From Chromobotia macracanthus (taxonomy: Eukaryota; Chordata; Actinopteri; Cypriniformes; Botiidae), in the NCBI GenBank assembly GCA_036877525.1, contig JAZGTH010000007.1:11641001-11705000 (forward strand): a DNA stretch of 64,000 nucleotides, in the 5' to 3' direction. The first letter of the stretch is position 1. Every line of letters starts with the position of its first letter. Below the pieces are notes generated by a model. It had not been told where the DNA came from. It did not search any database and was given only the letters and a program-made list of their open reading frames with translations. Both the position numbers and the translations under genes were made by a program. Below, one piece after another: positions 56,947 through 64,000 of the stretch.

Positions 56947-57987
56947 AACACACACACACGTTTTCTTATCTATCTAAATGGGTACATTCCATAGACTTCT
57001 ATTGTTTTTATGCACAGCTAGTTATTTACACTATAACACAACCCTAACCCACACTCTAAGCCTAACAGAAAAGTTTTGTAAAAAAAAACAGAGCATTTTT
57101 ACAATATTTACTACATTTTTGTAGAATTTTTACAAATGAGGATTTCCCCAAAATGAGGTTTTAAGCAAGTAAGCCACACACACATACATACATACACAGT
57201 TTTAAGACAACAAACAGAGGATTTTTTGTTTACTGTGGAGTCAACAAATCTTTTATGATTAAAAGATGAATAAGAGGCAAATGTACAGAATGTCCATTAA
57301 CATTAACACATTCCCTGGTTTTAATGTGTGAACAATGAATGCAACAGGACACAGTGGAATACTTAAAAACACAATTGTGAACCAATTGTCCAAATATTAG
57401 GATCACATTAGGAAAAGGGATGAACCATTTGAAACAAAGGCATGAAAACCCTTTATTTGTTCAAAGAGCAAACAAATAGACATTCTGTACTTTTGGGGCA
57501 TTTCTATATATTCTTGGGCAGTTGTGGCTGGTAAGTGAGTTGGGTTTGTAATCAGAAGGTTGCTGGTTCGATTCCAGCTCTGGCAGGTGTTGCGTGTGCG
57601 TAAACCTATAGTCATGTTGGGGTGATAGATGTTTTTCAGAAATCTATCCAAATAATATTTGAAAATATAATTTAATTGTACATGTATCATTTTCAGCAAT
57701 GCCCAGACAATCTGTGAAAGACATGGTGAAGCAATTGGAGAAAAAGTGATTACTGCCAGATGACAGGAACCAATTCTACATCAAAATGTAAGACTACATT
57801 CCTTGAAATACATACTGCAATCATGCAATCATACATACTGCAAGCATACTGTAAATAAGTCTTAAGAGTATGAAATACAATGAGCAGTCCACTTAGAATA
57901 TCACTTTTGTGTGTTTCAGCAAAAGAGTCTGTCAAGAACAGCAATGTGATGAAAAGAAAACTAAGGAGCAGAAATCATGACAAATGA
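41918..57987 (+). CDS. CD2/CD58/SLAM-like Ig receptor with repeated acidic tail exons
   Basis: Exons read: 41918-42208 (Ig domain 1), 42734-42973 (Ig domain 2), about 42988-43094 (membrane), 43306-43366, 44373-44576, 50092-50256, 51964-52179, 53890-54120, and a last exon at 57697 or 57920. Domain 1 has the V-domain tryptophan (ILWTF) and DSGVY but no cysteine after it, so it lacks the canonical disulfide, as in CD2, CD58 and CD48. Domain 2 has four cysteines in the CD2-family spacing. The tail is very acidic and almost free of tyrosine. The neighbourhood (ptgfrn, cd101) matches human CD2/CD58. No signal-peptide exon was found, and the domain 2-membrane region has frame disruptions, so the copy may be a pseudogene or contain sequence errors. 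A true SLAM-family member is the alternative. Confidence 0.68.
42209..42733 (+). other. CD2-like intron 1
   Basis: No exon or known repeat seen. Confidence 0.5.
42734..42973 (+). CDS. CD2-like exon: Ig domain 2 (C2 type), frameshifted
   Basis: Acceptor TCCTCCTAG. The phase-1 frame reads DAVPQPNVTCKL and then runs to a stop. From about 42770 the next frame continues convincingly: ESRELFCS, IYKW, LVFTCTV, SLCK. The four cysteines match the two-disulfide pattern of CD2/CD58 domain 2. One extra base near 42769 explains the break. Confidence 0.7.
42988..43094 (+). CDS. CD2-like membrane segment
   Basis: KKQKTILAIIFSVIIFVAVV and further hydrophobic residues (AIFFIVL) form one strong membrane span, followed by HCQKK. 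It lies 14 bases after the end of domain 2 coding but in a different frame. The likely donor is AAGGGTAAGA. An A9 run at 43079-43087 leaves the exit phase one base off that needed by the next exon. Confidence 0.65.
43306..43366 (+). CDS. CD2-like tail exon 1 (basic/serine)
   Basis: 61 nt, acceptor TGTTGTTTAG, donor CAAGTGAGT. In the frame that exits in phase 1 it reads RRKSFSLLVNSKDLSGNQSS, a basic then serine-rich juxtamembrane segment. A 24-nt stretch at 43189-43212 bounded by AG and GTGAGT could be an extra micro-exon. Confidence 0.5.
43367..44372 (+). other. CD2-like intron before tail exon 2
   Basis: Holds the hAT-like MITE at 43991-44191 and otherwise unassigned AT-rich DNA. Confidence 0.5.
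43991..44191. mobile_element. hAT-like MITE
   Basis: Inverted ends CAGTAGTTCCCAACCCTGGT and CAGGGTTGGGAAGTACTACTG. The interior phrase CCCCCAGCCCTGCACATTTT is typical of a widespread fish hAT-like MITE. Flanked by TAAAC on both sides; the repeat is 8 bp (CTGTAAAC) if the terminal CTG is counted. Confidence 0.75.
44373..44576 (+). CDS. CD2-like tail exon 2 (acidic)
   Basis: 204 nt, phase 1 to phase 1, donor CTGGTAAGT. It begins DYVADSHSAVENKEQ and ends HEQKHESG, and contains the only tyrosine of the repeated tail. The acceptor is a tandem TAGCAG, so 44373 or 44376 could be used without changing frame. The end (HESG) is shared with the exons at 50092 and 51964. Confidence 0.62.
44960..45200. 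repeat. GCTAGCATG / GGTGTAGCTAGACAG dispersed repeat
   Basis: A second copy of the repeat pair seen at 19.9-21.3 kb, within the CD2-like tail intron. Confidence 0.65.
45430..46147. mobile_element. Non-autonomous DNA element with nested LINE tail
   Basis: The same family as 8090-8560. The right end is CAGTGTATACACAGCC, the inverse of GGCTGTGTTTACACTG. Interrupted at GTGTGTTTA by 45653-45986. Confidence 0.6.
45653..45986 (+). mobile_element. Truncated LINE 3' end, nested insertion
   Basis: Encodes WNDLPAFIWNAESLAIFKRQ followed by LKTHLFRKHL, the end of a non-LTR reverse-transcriptase protein. It finishes CACTTTGGATAAAAGCGTCT and GCTAAATGAATAAATGTAAATG, a shared LINE/SINE tail. Flanked by TGTTTA on both sides, a target-site duplication. 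Confidence 0.78.
46427..49010 (-). mobile_element. DIRS-like YR retroelement, minus strand
   Basis: At 48199-47744 the minus strand encodes FGAYQYKVLPFGLSLSPCIF, KVVEAALALLQEVGIRILNY and LDYWLILA, the DIRS reverse-transcriptase core (the YLDDW active site reads YLDYW). Terminal repeats are inverted: 46459-46570 (AAACGTGCCAATGA, GCATGCCGAGTCACG, GAGCGGGTA) against 48832-48960. The GGAAATGGAGACGTTATGTC palindrome near 46430 is repeated inverted near 46660, as in DIRS complementary regions. It lies in the intron between tail exons 2 and 3. Confidence 0.8.
49010..49960. other. CD2-like intron, no gene seen
   Basis: AT-rich. Contains the 12-bp perfect hairpin at 49611-49640. Confidence 0.5.
49611..49640. 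repeat. Perfect 12-bp hairpin
   Basis: GTTGTTTCAAGG, six-base loop, CCTTGAAACAAC. Confidence 0.9.
49860..50345 (+). repeat. Tail-exon duplication unit, copy 1
   Basis: Includes intron sequence (CAGCAATATTAAACCAGAGTAGTA, GGGTGTATA.TCTCTCA.AAACTATAAA), the exon 50092-50256 and downstream TTTTGGAGGATTTGTATT, AAAGTTTAAGGGTAATTTAA. All are repeated in copy 2. Confidence 0.85.
50092..50256 (+). CDS. CD2-like tail exon 3 (acidic repeat, copy 1)
   Basis: 165 nt, acceptor CTATTTCCAG, donor CTGGTAAGT. It reads AKDDAESSVKEDNEENNEEQ and ends SQDQFEQIHESG. It is nearly identical to the exon at 51964 apart from a missing internal segment. It has no cysteine or tyrosine and is rich in Glu, Asp, Asn, Ser and Lys. 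Confidence 0.65.
50440..51235 (-). mobile_element. DIRS-like gag and terminal fragment (minus)
   Basis: The minus strand near 50693-50540 reads VAELRSSTDLALRATKYMAI, resembling DIRS gag (ELRTATDLALRATK); the 54-kb copy has LHTVTDLTLRATRS. Right part: TTCCCCTTAAAAGGGAACTA near 51190 resembles a DIRS terminus. Decayed. Confidence 0.5.
51964..52179 (+). CDS. CD2-like tail exon 4 (acidic repeat, copy 2)
   Basis: 216 nt, acceptor CAATTACCAG, donor CTGGTAAGT. It starts AKDDAESSVKEDNKEN and ends SQDQFEQIHESG. Relative to 50092 it has about 17 extra residues (with SENCSDDENIQEL), of which the SDDE core is a good casein kinase 2-type acidic context. Confidence 0.65.
52224..53249 (-). mobile_element. 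L2-type LINE 3' end inserted in copy 2
   Basis: From the LINE tail (TTTATTTATATAGTGCTTTT at 52229) to GACTAGATTAAAGA. Flanked by ATTCA (52219-52223 and 53250-53254), absent from copy 1 of the host duplication, so a clear insertion with target duplication. Confidence 0.82.
53721..53860 (+). repeat. tRNA-derived SINE
   Basis: TTAGCTCAATGAGTAGAGCA is a tRNA-like A-box region and GGTCATAGGTTTG a decayed B box. It continues GGAAACATACATATTGATAA and ends in a decayed tail (GCACTGTCACTTTG). It stops just upstream of the acceptor of tail exon 5. Confidence 0.7.
53890..54120 (+). CDS. CD2-like tail exon 5 (diverged acidic repeat)
   Basis: 231 nt, acceptor TTTTTTTCAG, donor TCAGGTAAGC. It starts AKESNQSITKDADAAADDRE and ends KSTDSG. 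It keeps the AKxS start and xSG end of the other copies but is diverged inside. An internal AATGTAAGTG near 54091 could act as an alternative donor. Confidence 0.62.
54395..56820 (+). mobile_element. DIRS-like element with gag, lacking reverse transcriptase
   Basis: Ends: GTCAATGACGACACTAGG at 54418 and the inverse near 56500 (GTAGTGTCGTCATTGACAC), then GTTACGTATGTAACCCTTGT and a terminal block to CCCTAGTGTCATTC. The + strand carries broken gag pieces: VGEVAVSFGTCEDDAESSLL (54785), LHQAKALRDLPDGSSDSAIM and ELHTVTDLTLRATRS (55255-55350), FGDTVEDFAQQFF-type reading (55480-55520). No reverse-transcriptase motifs were seen, so this is a non-autonomous deletion copy. Confidence 0.75.
56912..56965. 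repeat. (CT)n-(CA)n compound microsatellite
   Basis: About 13 CT units followed by CA-rich units with one interruption. Confidence 0.9.
56966..57500. other. CD2-like intron, no gene seen
   Basis: Includes ACACAACCCTAACCCACACT and an A-rich block typical of low-complexity fish repeats, plus a (CATA)n run near 57180. Confidence 0.45.
57515..57610 (+). repeat. tRNA-derived SINE head
   Basis: GGGCAGTTGTGGCTGGTAAG, then AAGGTTGCTGGTTCGATTCC; the last part is a perfect pol III B box (GGTTCGATTCC). The rest of the SINE is not clear. Confidence 0.6.
57697..57749 (+). CDS. CD2-like candidate terminal exon A
   Basis: Acceptor CATTTTCAG, entering in phase 1. It reads AMPRQSVKDMVKQLEKK then TGA at 57747-57749. 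It is short and basic. A GTAAGA at 57788 could make it an internal exon of an untranslated or truncated isoform. Confidence 0.45.
57920..57987 (+). CDS. CD2-like candidate terminal exon B
   Basis: Acceptor GTGTTTCAG. In phase 1 it reads AKESVKNSNVMKRKLRSRNH, then DK and TGA at 57985-57987. The AKES start matches tail exon 5, so this looks like the 3' member of the exon family. AATAAA at 58046-58051 is a plausible polyadenylation signal. Confidence 0.5.
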
Positions 57988-58045
57988 ACCAACAAACCAA
58001 GACTTTATGGATACATGTTGTGCTGAAGTAGAGCTAATATTAGGC

Positions 58046-58051
58046 AATAAA
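58046..58051 (+). terminator. Candidate polyadenylation signal of CD2-like gene
   Basis: AATAAA 59 bases after the stop codon of terminal exon B. Confidence 0.5.
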
Positions 58052-59400
58052 ACCACAATTTTAAATCGTAAACATGTTTCTTTACAGAAGGTACAATATG
58101 ATATCTGAAACAATATGGCTGTTTAAATTACGTTTAACTGATATAATGATATAAATCACATCTCAGCTAACACAAAGGAACCAGTATGGTAGAAATGTGT
58201 CTGGTCTTGATTCAGTAAAAATAGTTTGATCCATCACAAGTAAACCACACAGCTATAGTCACAAAACTGCAGTTTTTATACTCAAATCACACAATCAATA
58301 AAATTAAACGTTTATTTTTTTTTTTTTTTAAAGTGTAACTGTAAAAAAAAAGTCAAATGATAGCATTTACATTATGTAGATCTTAAAAAGGTCTGAACTT
58401 TACAGAGAAAAACTCATTCACAGGCTCATTCACAATAGAAGGTTTAGGCTTTGGTGTTGGTCGCTTTCCTCTTCAGACTCTGAAACACACATGGTAGTGA
58501 ATTTAACATGGCATTTAATAAAAAGAAGATCCATAGTCTTGCACTCTATTACATGGCAAACATAAGCAATACACACACACCTTCAGCATTATTAGCCACT
58601 CCACAAACATCTTCATTTGCTCTAAGATAACACTCTTTCCTTTAGCTGGGTGAGCTTCAGTATACCACCCTTAGAACAGCTTTTTCACCCACAACACCCA
58701 TTAAAGGTTAATAAAAGATTTAATGCCTATTCTGCACATAAGGCGTTACAAAGGAAAAATCAATATCAAGCAAAAGAACATTCTTCTGGAATGCTTTCAT
58801 GATGTAGATATTGTCATGGCAGTAGGGCAAGCTCAGAGACTATGAATCTCTTTTCTCACTACTTTCTTTTCTCATTACTCCTTGGTGTCTAAATTGTTAA
58901 ATGTAATTTGCTGTTATATTGATTATATCAGATACTATAATCAGATACTGCTAGCTTTGATTGTTGTCCTCTATAAATAACAGTTTGGTTAACATCAACA
59001 CTTTTTTAGAGTTTACGTAGCTCCACATTCTCTGGAGTTAAATTAACATTTTCAAAATTAGAAAAAATTTTACACTATGCAAGAGTTCCTTCTTTGACTC
59101 CAAAAAGTGTTAAAATAACAATCTGTTAAAACACTGTTTAGAGTAAATGTTTTAGCTGGGTTGAATTGCTTTCAGTCTGAACAGTTAACACTGTTAAATG
59201 AACTGAAAACAGTTAAATGAATTTACAAAATAATTTCCATCATCTTCTTTATTTTTGATTCATTTGATTCAGTGCAATTTGAAGTTTAAATAAAACATTA
59301 CAAAAGGTACATTGCCAACACTGTATAAACTATGAATATCTAATGGCTTTCAAATTTTAATCTTATGACATTTTTATGATACACCTTTTCTACCTTTGTA
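58052..59400. other. Intergenic, mostly unassigned
   Basis: A possible minus-strand terminal exon lies at 58485-58450 (acceptor-like TGTTTCAG, then SLKRKATNTKA and TAA), with a minus-strand AATAAA at 58311-58316. This could be the 3' end of the broken minus-strand gene, but the link is unproven. Confidence 0.3.
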
Positions 59401-59429
59401 GTATTCTGAATGCATGAGGATGTTCATCA

Positions 59430-61745
59430 AGATTCTCTGTAAATAGCTTGTTTTTTCAATAGATAAACGTGATTGTCAACGAAAAGTACATCACTTATTT
59501 GACCAAAGACTGGTATTTCATTTTCTATTGCACTGCAAATAACAAGTCCAGCTCTATATTCTACACCATCAACTTTAACCCAACTGGCTTAGAAAACATC
59601 TTTTGACAATGTCATTTTAAAGATTTCATTGTTGACCACAATTTCAGGCTCTCAGTTTTAGGTGACTCCATTTCCCCTACATCAATGTTGTGCACAGTGG
59701 TAAGGAATGTGTAAGAAATTACAAGTGCACTATTATAAGACAAATTAAACACCAAAAAGTGCCTTAAAAAGTTTGTCAAATGCCCCAAGTGTCGCGGAAA
59801 CACCAGGTTCCCCCCTCTGTCAATGATCCCAGTCACTAATCTACTAATCACACTCACCTGTTCGCCATTTCCCCAATCACCGTCTGCACACTAAAAGCAC
59901 ACACTTCTCTATAGCACATTGTCAAGTCTCCAATAGGAAAAGGACTCATTCCCATGCGAAGTATCTACCTATTCTCGATCTCCCTCATCTCCAGCGTCTT
60001 CCCTGTGTTCTCCGTAGTCTGTGTGTGCCTCAGTGTTTCACAACCCGATCCGTTACCAGCTCCTGGCATTCATACCATCTCCATTCTCAATGTAGGGGAT
60101 CTACAAAATTGTGGTTTAAAGAGACTTTTATTTAGATTTTTGCCGTGGACGCCGCCATTTTTCTGTGTGTAACGATTCGTTAATGACCGTGACGAATTGA
60201 GTTTCTGCCGTGTTTACGTGCTAGGCAGTGTTAAAGGCCTGCTAGTGAATCGTAGTAGGAGTTGAATCCTCACGTGTTTTTTGTGTGTACATCCAGTTTC
60301 GTTCTATTTGTTCAAACGAACTTAAAACGGTATTGCTGCTGTTGTGTATCGAGTGAGAAAAGTTCGCCGGGACTTCGGGTAGGGCCGTGTGTAGTTCGTC
60401 TTCTCAACACGTCGTCCATCAGCTGGGATTGCGGCTTCGTCGGATCAAGCTACTGTCGCTAGGATCGCGAGGGCAATCGCTGAGGGTCTTTGAGTGAAGA
60501 GACATCACCCTGCCATCCGCTGGACGTCATTCAGCGCCTCACCCGCTAACTATGTTTGGTGATGTACATTGTTTTCCTGTTTTCTACTGAACACTGGTAA
60601 GCAAACCAACGTTTGTTTCCGTGAGTGATCAGAACTGAACTGTTGAATCATAAAACTATCATTCAAGGAACTGTGATCCGTGAACCTTCCTGGAAAGGGA
60701 GTTCATAGACTTTCTTTTTGTACATTCGTGAACTTTGACACGTGAGCTCGTGAATGGACAGAATATAACCTTTTTTTTCTGTTCTTTCCCTGGATTTCTA
60801 TTGGATTTTTGAACTTTTCCAAGCGGAATTGGAGTGAGTCTTTAAGTGAATCACTGAACTGAACTTTATTTGAAGGTTTGAGTTGAATTTACTTTACATT
60901 TGAAACTTTTCGGTATTGTAAACTGAAGAGGAGAACTGATTGTAAATTGAGTTTGAGATTCAACTGAACTGACAAAGGGTTGTTGATTTTCATACTTTGT
61001 TTTTCCAACATATTGTTTCATTGTGAGTTGACTGAACTTGAGACAATTGTTTGAACTTGAAGTTTATTTGCCCTTTCTGTAAAGAGAAAGAAACAGAAAC
61101 TAACAACTCATTTAGTTTAAATAAATGTTGATTAAGCTATCACTCTTTATACTGATTTTGAGCCACTTGGGTGGGGGTGCCTTTCCTATCCTGTTGGATT
61201 TGGGGAGAGTGGGGTTTGCAGTCATTTTTTTGAGTTAATTGCACACACGCTTCAGGTGGCGACCGTGAACAGAACAAATCCTGAAGCCCACCTCACCGTA
61301 TCGCTAGCAATTCACCTATTGCAACTAACTGTTGTAAAAAGGCCAAAAGCACTGGGTGGGGGGACTCAGATCTCGTTGCTCACTCAGTCTTCCTTAGTCA
61401 AGTGCTGAATATCTCCCCCACAAGGCGGTGGCATATTTCCCCCCCCCCGCCACATCAACTATCTGGTAAAGGACATCAGCAATATTACTAATCCATCTCC
61501 GCTAACTCAAGGACTAATATTATATCGATACTTACCTGTTACATTCTACACTGTCATTTCAATAAACCACCTGTTTGGTAGGGAGCAGTTTGCCTGGCAT
61601 GGGATGAGATGCTTATCCAAGGTGATGTAGAAGCTGTCAGTCTTGCTCTTCTGATATCCAACAGCAAGGAGGTACGAGTGCTGATGCTGGTTATTGAGAT
61701 TGAGGTTGAGATGAACACTGAACATTAGACACAAACATAATGTGC
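59430..61745 (-). pseudogene. Broken uncharacterised fish gene, split by LTR-like DNA
   Basis: On the minus strand three coding blocks follow each other. First, 61745 to about 61575: QHSYLLAVGYQKSKTDSFYI...LDKHLIPCQ. After about 1.8 kb of LTR-like sequence comes 59789 to about 59635: LGAFDKLFKALF, a frame change, then FNLSYNSALV and HNIDVGEMESPKTESLKL. Then 59606 to 59430: ASWVKVDGVEYRAGLVICSA, EIPVFGQISDVLFVDNHVYL. The sequence style resembles multi-copy uncharacterised fish proteins I know only as predicted products, with no assigned function. The blocks have lost a common frame. It may be an old gene copy or a protein-coding part of a mobile element. Confidence 0.45.
59790..61560 (+). mobile_element. 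LTR-type insertion(s) without coding region
   Basis: Starts TGTCGCGGAAACACCAGG exactly where the minus-strand coding block stops. A second LTR-like unit runs from TGTAACGATTCGTTAATGAC (60167) to GCACACACGCTTCA (about 61254), with AATAAA near 61119, followed by TGGCGACCGTGAACAGAA, a primer-binding-site-like sequence. No gag or pol follows. It may be two nested LTR pieces. Confidence 0.4.
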
Positions 61746-61829
61746 AGCCACAGAGAAAACAACAACATAAAAGTGATTGCTTAAATATAATATGGGAATG
61801 GCTATGAAGACCTGATTTCAATCTCATTC

Positions 61830-62400
61830 ATGTTTGAGCAGCTCACAACATTATTATATTGCCACTACCTTATGAAAGATGACAACTTGACAACTTCTTG
61901 TCAAGATTACTTGATTTTTTTCTGCTGACAGCAACAACTGGCTCAACTCTGCTGTTGAAGTAAGGGGCTTGGCCTGTTATGACATTTGGTTTGAAGGGCA
62001 GGTTGCTAAATGTTGTGAAAGTTTAGCCCAAGTCATACTTTAGCATTTTATGCTCTCCTGTGTTCAGTATTTGGACACATTTATTGCAGCATTTTAGAAT
62101 GCTCCACTTTAGTTTCAGACATAACTTCAAAAAACTTTCAAAATGGTCACTCTGTAGGAAATAGACATCATTAGTTTCTAAATGCATATACTGCACATGA
62201 ACGCATTCCCATGTATTATTTTAAAAAGGACCTTTATCCTGCTGTATTCGTCTCACCCATGCTTTCCTCAGTTTTTTTTTTTTTTTGTGTCGGAAGATCG
62301 CAAAAACTGAGATAAGGGTGTCATTGTTTGGAATCAGAGCAGATCAACTCAAAAAGGTTTAACAAATTTCAACACTCCAATTTTTGCTGTGTAGTGTTAA
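61830..62400. other. No gene seen
   Basis: AT-rich. A T-run lies at 62271-62286. Confidence 0.5.
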
Positions 62401-62429
62401 TAATTCATCATTGGTGTTTGGATATGGTT

Positions 62430-64000
62430 CAAAAACTTACAAGCTGGCTGTTGTCGAACCTTTTATTAAACACCTAGTAACTAGTAAATTGCAGACGGTA
62501 TCTACACGAATTCCCAGTCGGGATTCAGGCCACATCATAGTACAGAAACTGCTTTCATCAGTGTGATAAATGATTTACTCTCATTGGCTGATCGTGGCTG
62601 CATCTCTCTTCTAGTGCTACTCAACCTTGGTGTAGCCTTTGACACTACTGACCACAACATTCTCTTAAACAGGTTTGAAAATTATGTTGGTATAAATAAA
62701 ACTGTACTGTTATGGTTTAAATCATATTTATCTGACAGATTCCAGTTTGTTGCTGTGAGTGAAAAGGTGTCATATTGATCACAAATTCAATATGGAGTGC
62801 CGCAGGACTCTGTGCTTGGGCCTCTGCTTTTTACTCTGTATATGCCACCTCTGGGAGCAATTATTATGAGACAAGGAGTTAGTTTTCATTGCTTTGCTGA
62901 CAATATTCAGCTGTGTGTTTCTTCAAGGACCAACAAGATGCATACATTTACCAGACTAACAGAATGTATAGTTTATATCAACTTGGATGACTAGCAGCCA
63001 GAGTTCTTAGGAGAATAAACAAGTATGACCATATGAGCCCAGTTCTGTCAACACTGCATTGGCTGCCTGTCAAGCATCATATAAACTTCAAAAGTCTGTT
63101 GATTACCTGTAAAGCCCTAACTCCTGAGCAGGCTCCTTTTTTATTTCAGCCCTTTACGTTCACTGTCTGAAAATTCTGCCCAGTTAATAATCAGAATTTT
63201 TATCAAGCGCAGGTGGTAGATGCTTTTTTATATTTGGCGCCCAACCTTGGACAGTTTCCCCAGTGTTATACACTGTCAGTTTAAATCTAGATTAAAAACC
63301 CAACTTTTTAATCTAGCCTACACATGAATTTATTCTAAATTCTATGGATTTATTACTTAAATCCTTTAAGGGATTGTTGCAGGCTGCATTAACTAGGTAA
63401 ACCAGAACCGGGCACATTTTCCCTTAAGAACAGATATACTAGTTCCACACTAAGTCTGTCTGTCTGTCATTTCCTCAAAGTCCTGGCAGCAGGATCCTGA
63501 CTTTATCTAGACCAGATGGTGGGGAGATGGGATGACCCCTGAGAAAGATCAAAGGGAATATGATGGACTAAATTTCCTATTATCTACTTAACTACCTCAA
63601 GTGTTTGTGATGTTATAGTTGCAATTAGTAACATTATGCTTCTCTGCTAACTCTGTTTGTAACACTCCTCAGTGCCTGACATTTGTTACAAAATCAGACC
63701 CAACAGTTTTTAAATCAATATAAAACTATAAATCAGTATTACCAGCTCTTCGTTTATATCCTAAAAAGTTATGAATTGCAGCTTTAACATGCCAGAGGAC
63801 AACTGGTTCTTCCGGTTGAGCCCGTTTTCTCCTATCATTGGAGTTTTGGTTGCCACTATCGCCACTATTGTTGGTTTGCTTACTGGAAGACTGCTGATAT
63901 TTAACTTGGAGTTTTGTAAATTGTTCATATTGCTTCTAGCATAATGATCTTATTACAGTCCTAAAGACTCTACTATCTCGCTATTTCTTTGTTTCCCTTT
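62430..64000 (+). mobile_element. L2-clade LINE: reverse transcriptase and 3' region, degenerate
   Basis: The + strand encodes (with shifts) QSGFRPHHSTETA, INDLLSLADRG, DHNILLNRFENYVGI, LWFKSYLSDRFQFV, GVPQDSVLGPLLFTLYM and FHCFADNIQLCVSS (the YADDTQL active site reads FADNIQL). Then SPVLSTLHWLPVKHHINFKS. The 3' untranslated region starts near 63350 and runs to the window end. The stop at 62776 and active-site changes show it is dead. Confidence 0.85.

Noticed and set aside
57520..57595. A functional tRNA gene at the perfect B box
   Set aside because: The A box is poor and the acceptor stem does not pair; a SINE head is the better explanation.
1..64000. CRISPR arrays, operons, riboswitches or prokaryotic mobile elements
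   Set aside because: The window is vertebrate DNA with spliced genes; no such structures were seen.

Overview
The window is eukaryotic, repeat-rich and looks like teleost fish DNA. Genes are split into many small exons with GT/AG borders. The intervening DNA is full of fish-type transposons: DIRS-like YR retroelements, L2-clade LINEs, a Ty3/gypsy element, tRNA-derived SINEs, TTAA-flanked foldback elements and hAT-like MITEs. The mix suggests an ostariophysan (cyprinid, catfish or characin relative), but the species cannot be fixed by eye. All gene models are read directly from splice signals and reading frames; no alignment was run.

Layout. (1) 1-6.9 kb: repeats, including a long inverted duplication (0.27-3.25 kb) and pieces of an L2 LINE. 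(2) 6.9-12.3 kb, + strand: the last three coding exons of a ptgfrn-like gene (EWI family), ending in a membrane segment and a tail finishing LEMD. Its 3' flank carries a large TTAA-flanked foldback element. (3) 15.0-17.6 kb: a decayed DIRS element, an LINE tail and a SINE. (4) 18.5-29.3 kb, + strand: a complete nine-exon cd101 (igsf2)-like gene. It encodes a signal peptide, seven V-type Ig domains (one exon each, all phase 1), a membrane segment and a short tail, about 1015 residues. (5) 29.3-33.1 kb: mostly unassigned. (6) 33.1-37.8 kb: a degenerate Ty3/gypsy retrotransposon. (7) 37.8-41.4 kb: dispersed repeats and a small uncharacterised multi-exon locus. (8) 41.9-58.0 kb, + strand: a CD2/CD58/SLAM-like Ig receptor. 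It has two Ig domains (the first lacking the canonical disulfide), a membrane segment, and a very long acidic tail encoded by repeated phase-1 exons spread over 14 kb, interrupted by DIRS and LINE insertions. (9) 58-64 kb: a broken minus-strand uncharacterised gene split by LTR-like DNA, then an L2 LINE reverse-transcriptase fragment.

Biology. In human 1p13 the order is CD58, IGSF3, CD2, PTGFRN, CD101. Finding a CD2-like gene beside ptgfrn and cd101 in a fish is therefore a likely remnant of an ancestral cluster of leukocyte adhesion and EWI genes. The most unusual object is the CD2-like gene: it sits in the expected neighbourhood, but its cytoplasmic tail was expanded by tandem exon duplication into a Tyr-poor, Glu/Asp/Asn/Ser-rich region unlike the proline-rich mammalian CD2 tail. 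As read here it also has frame disruptions in the second Ig domain and membrane exon, so it is either a pseudogene or affected by homopolymer errors.
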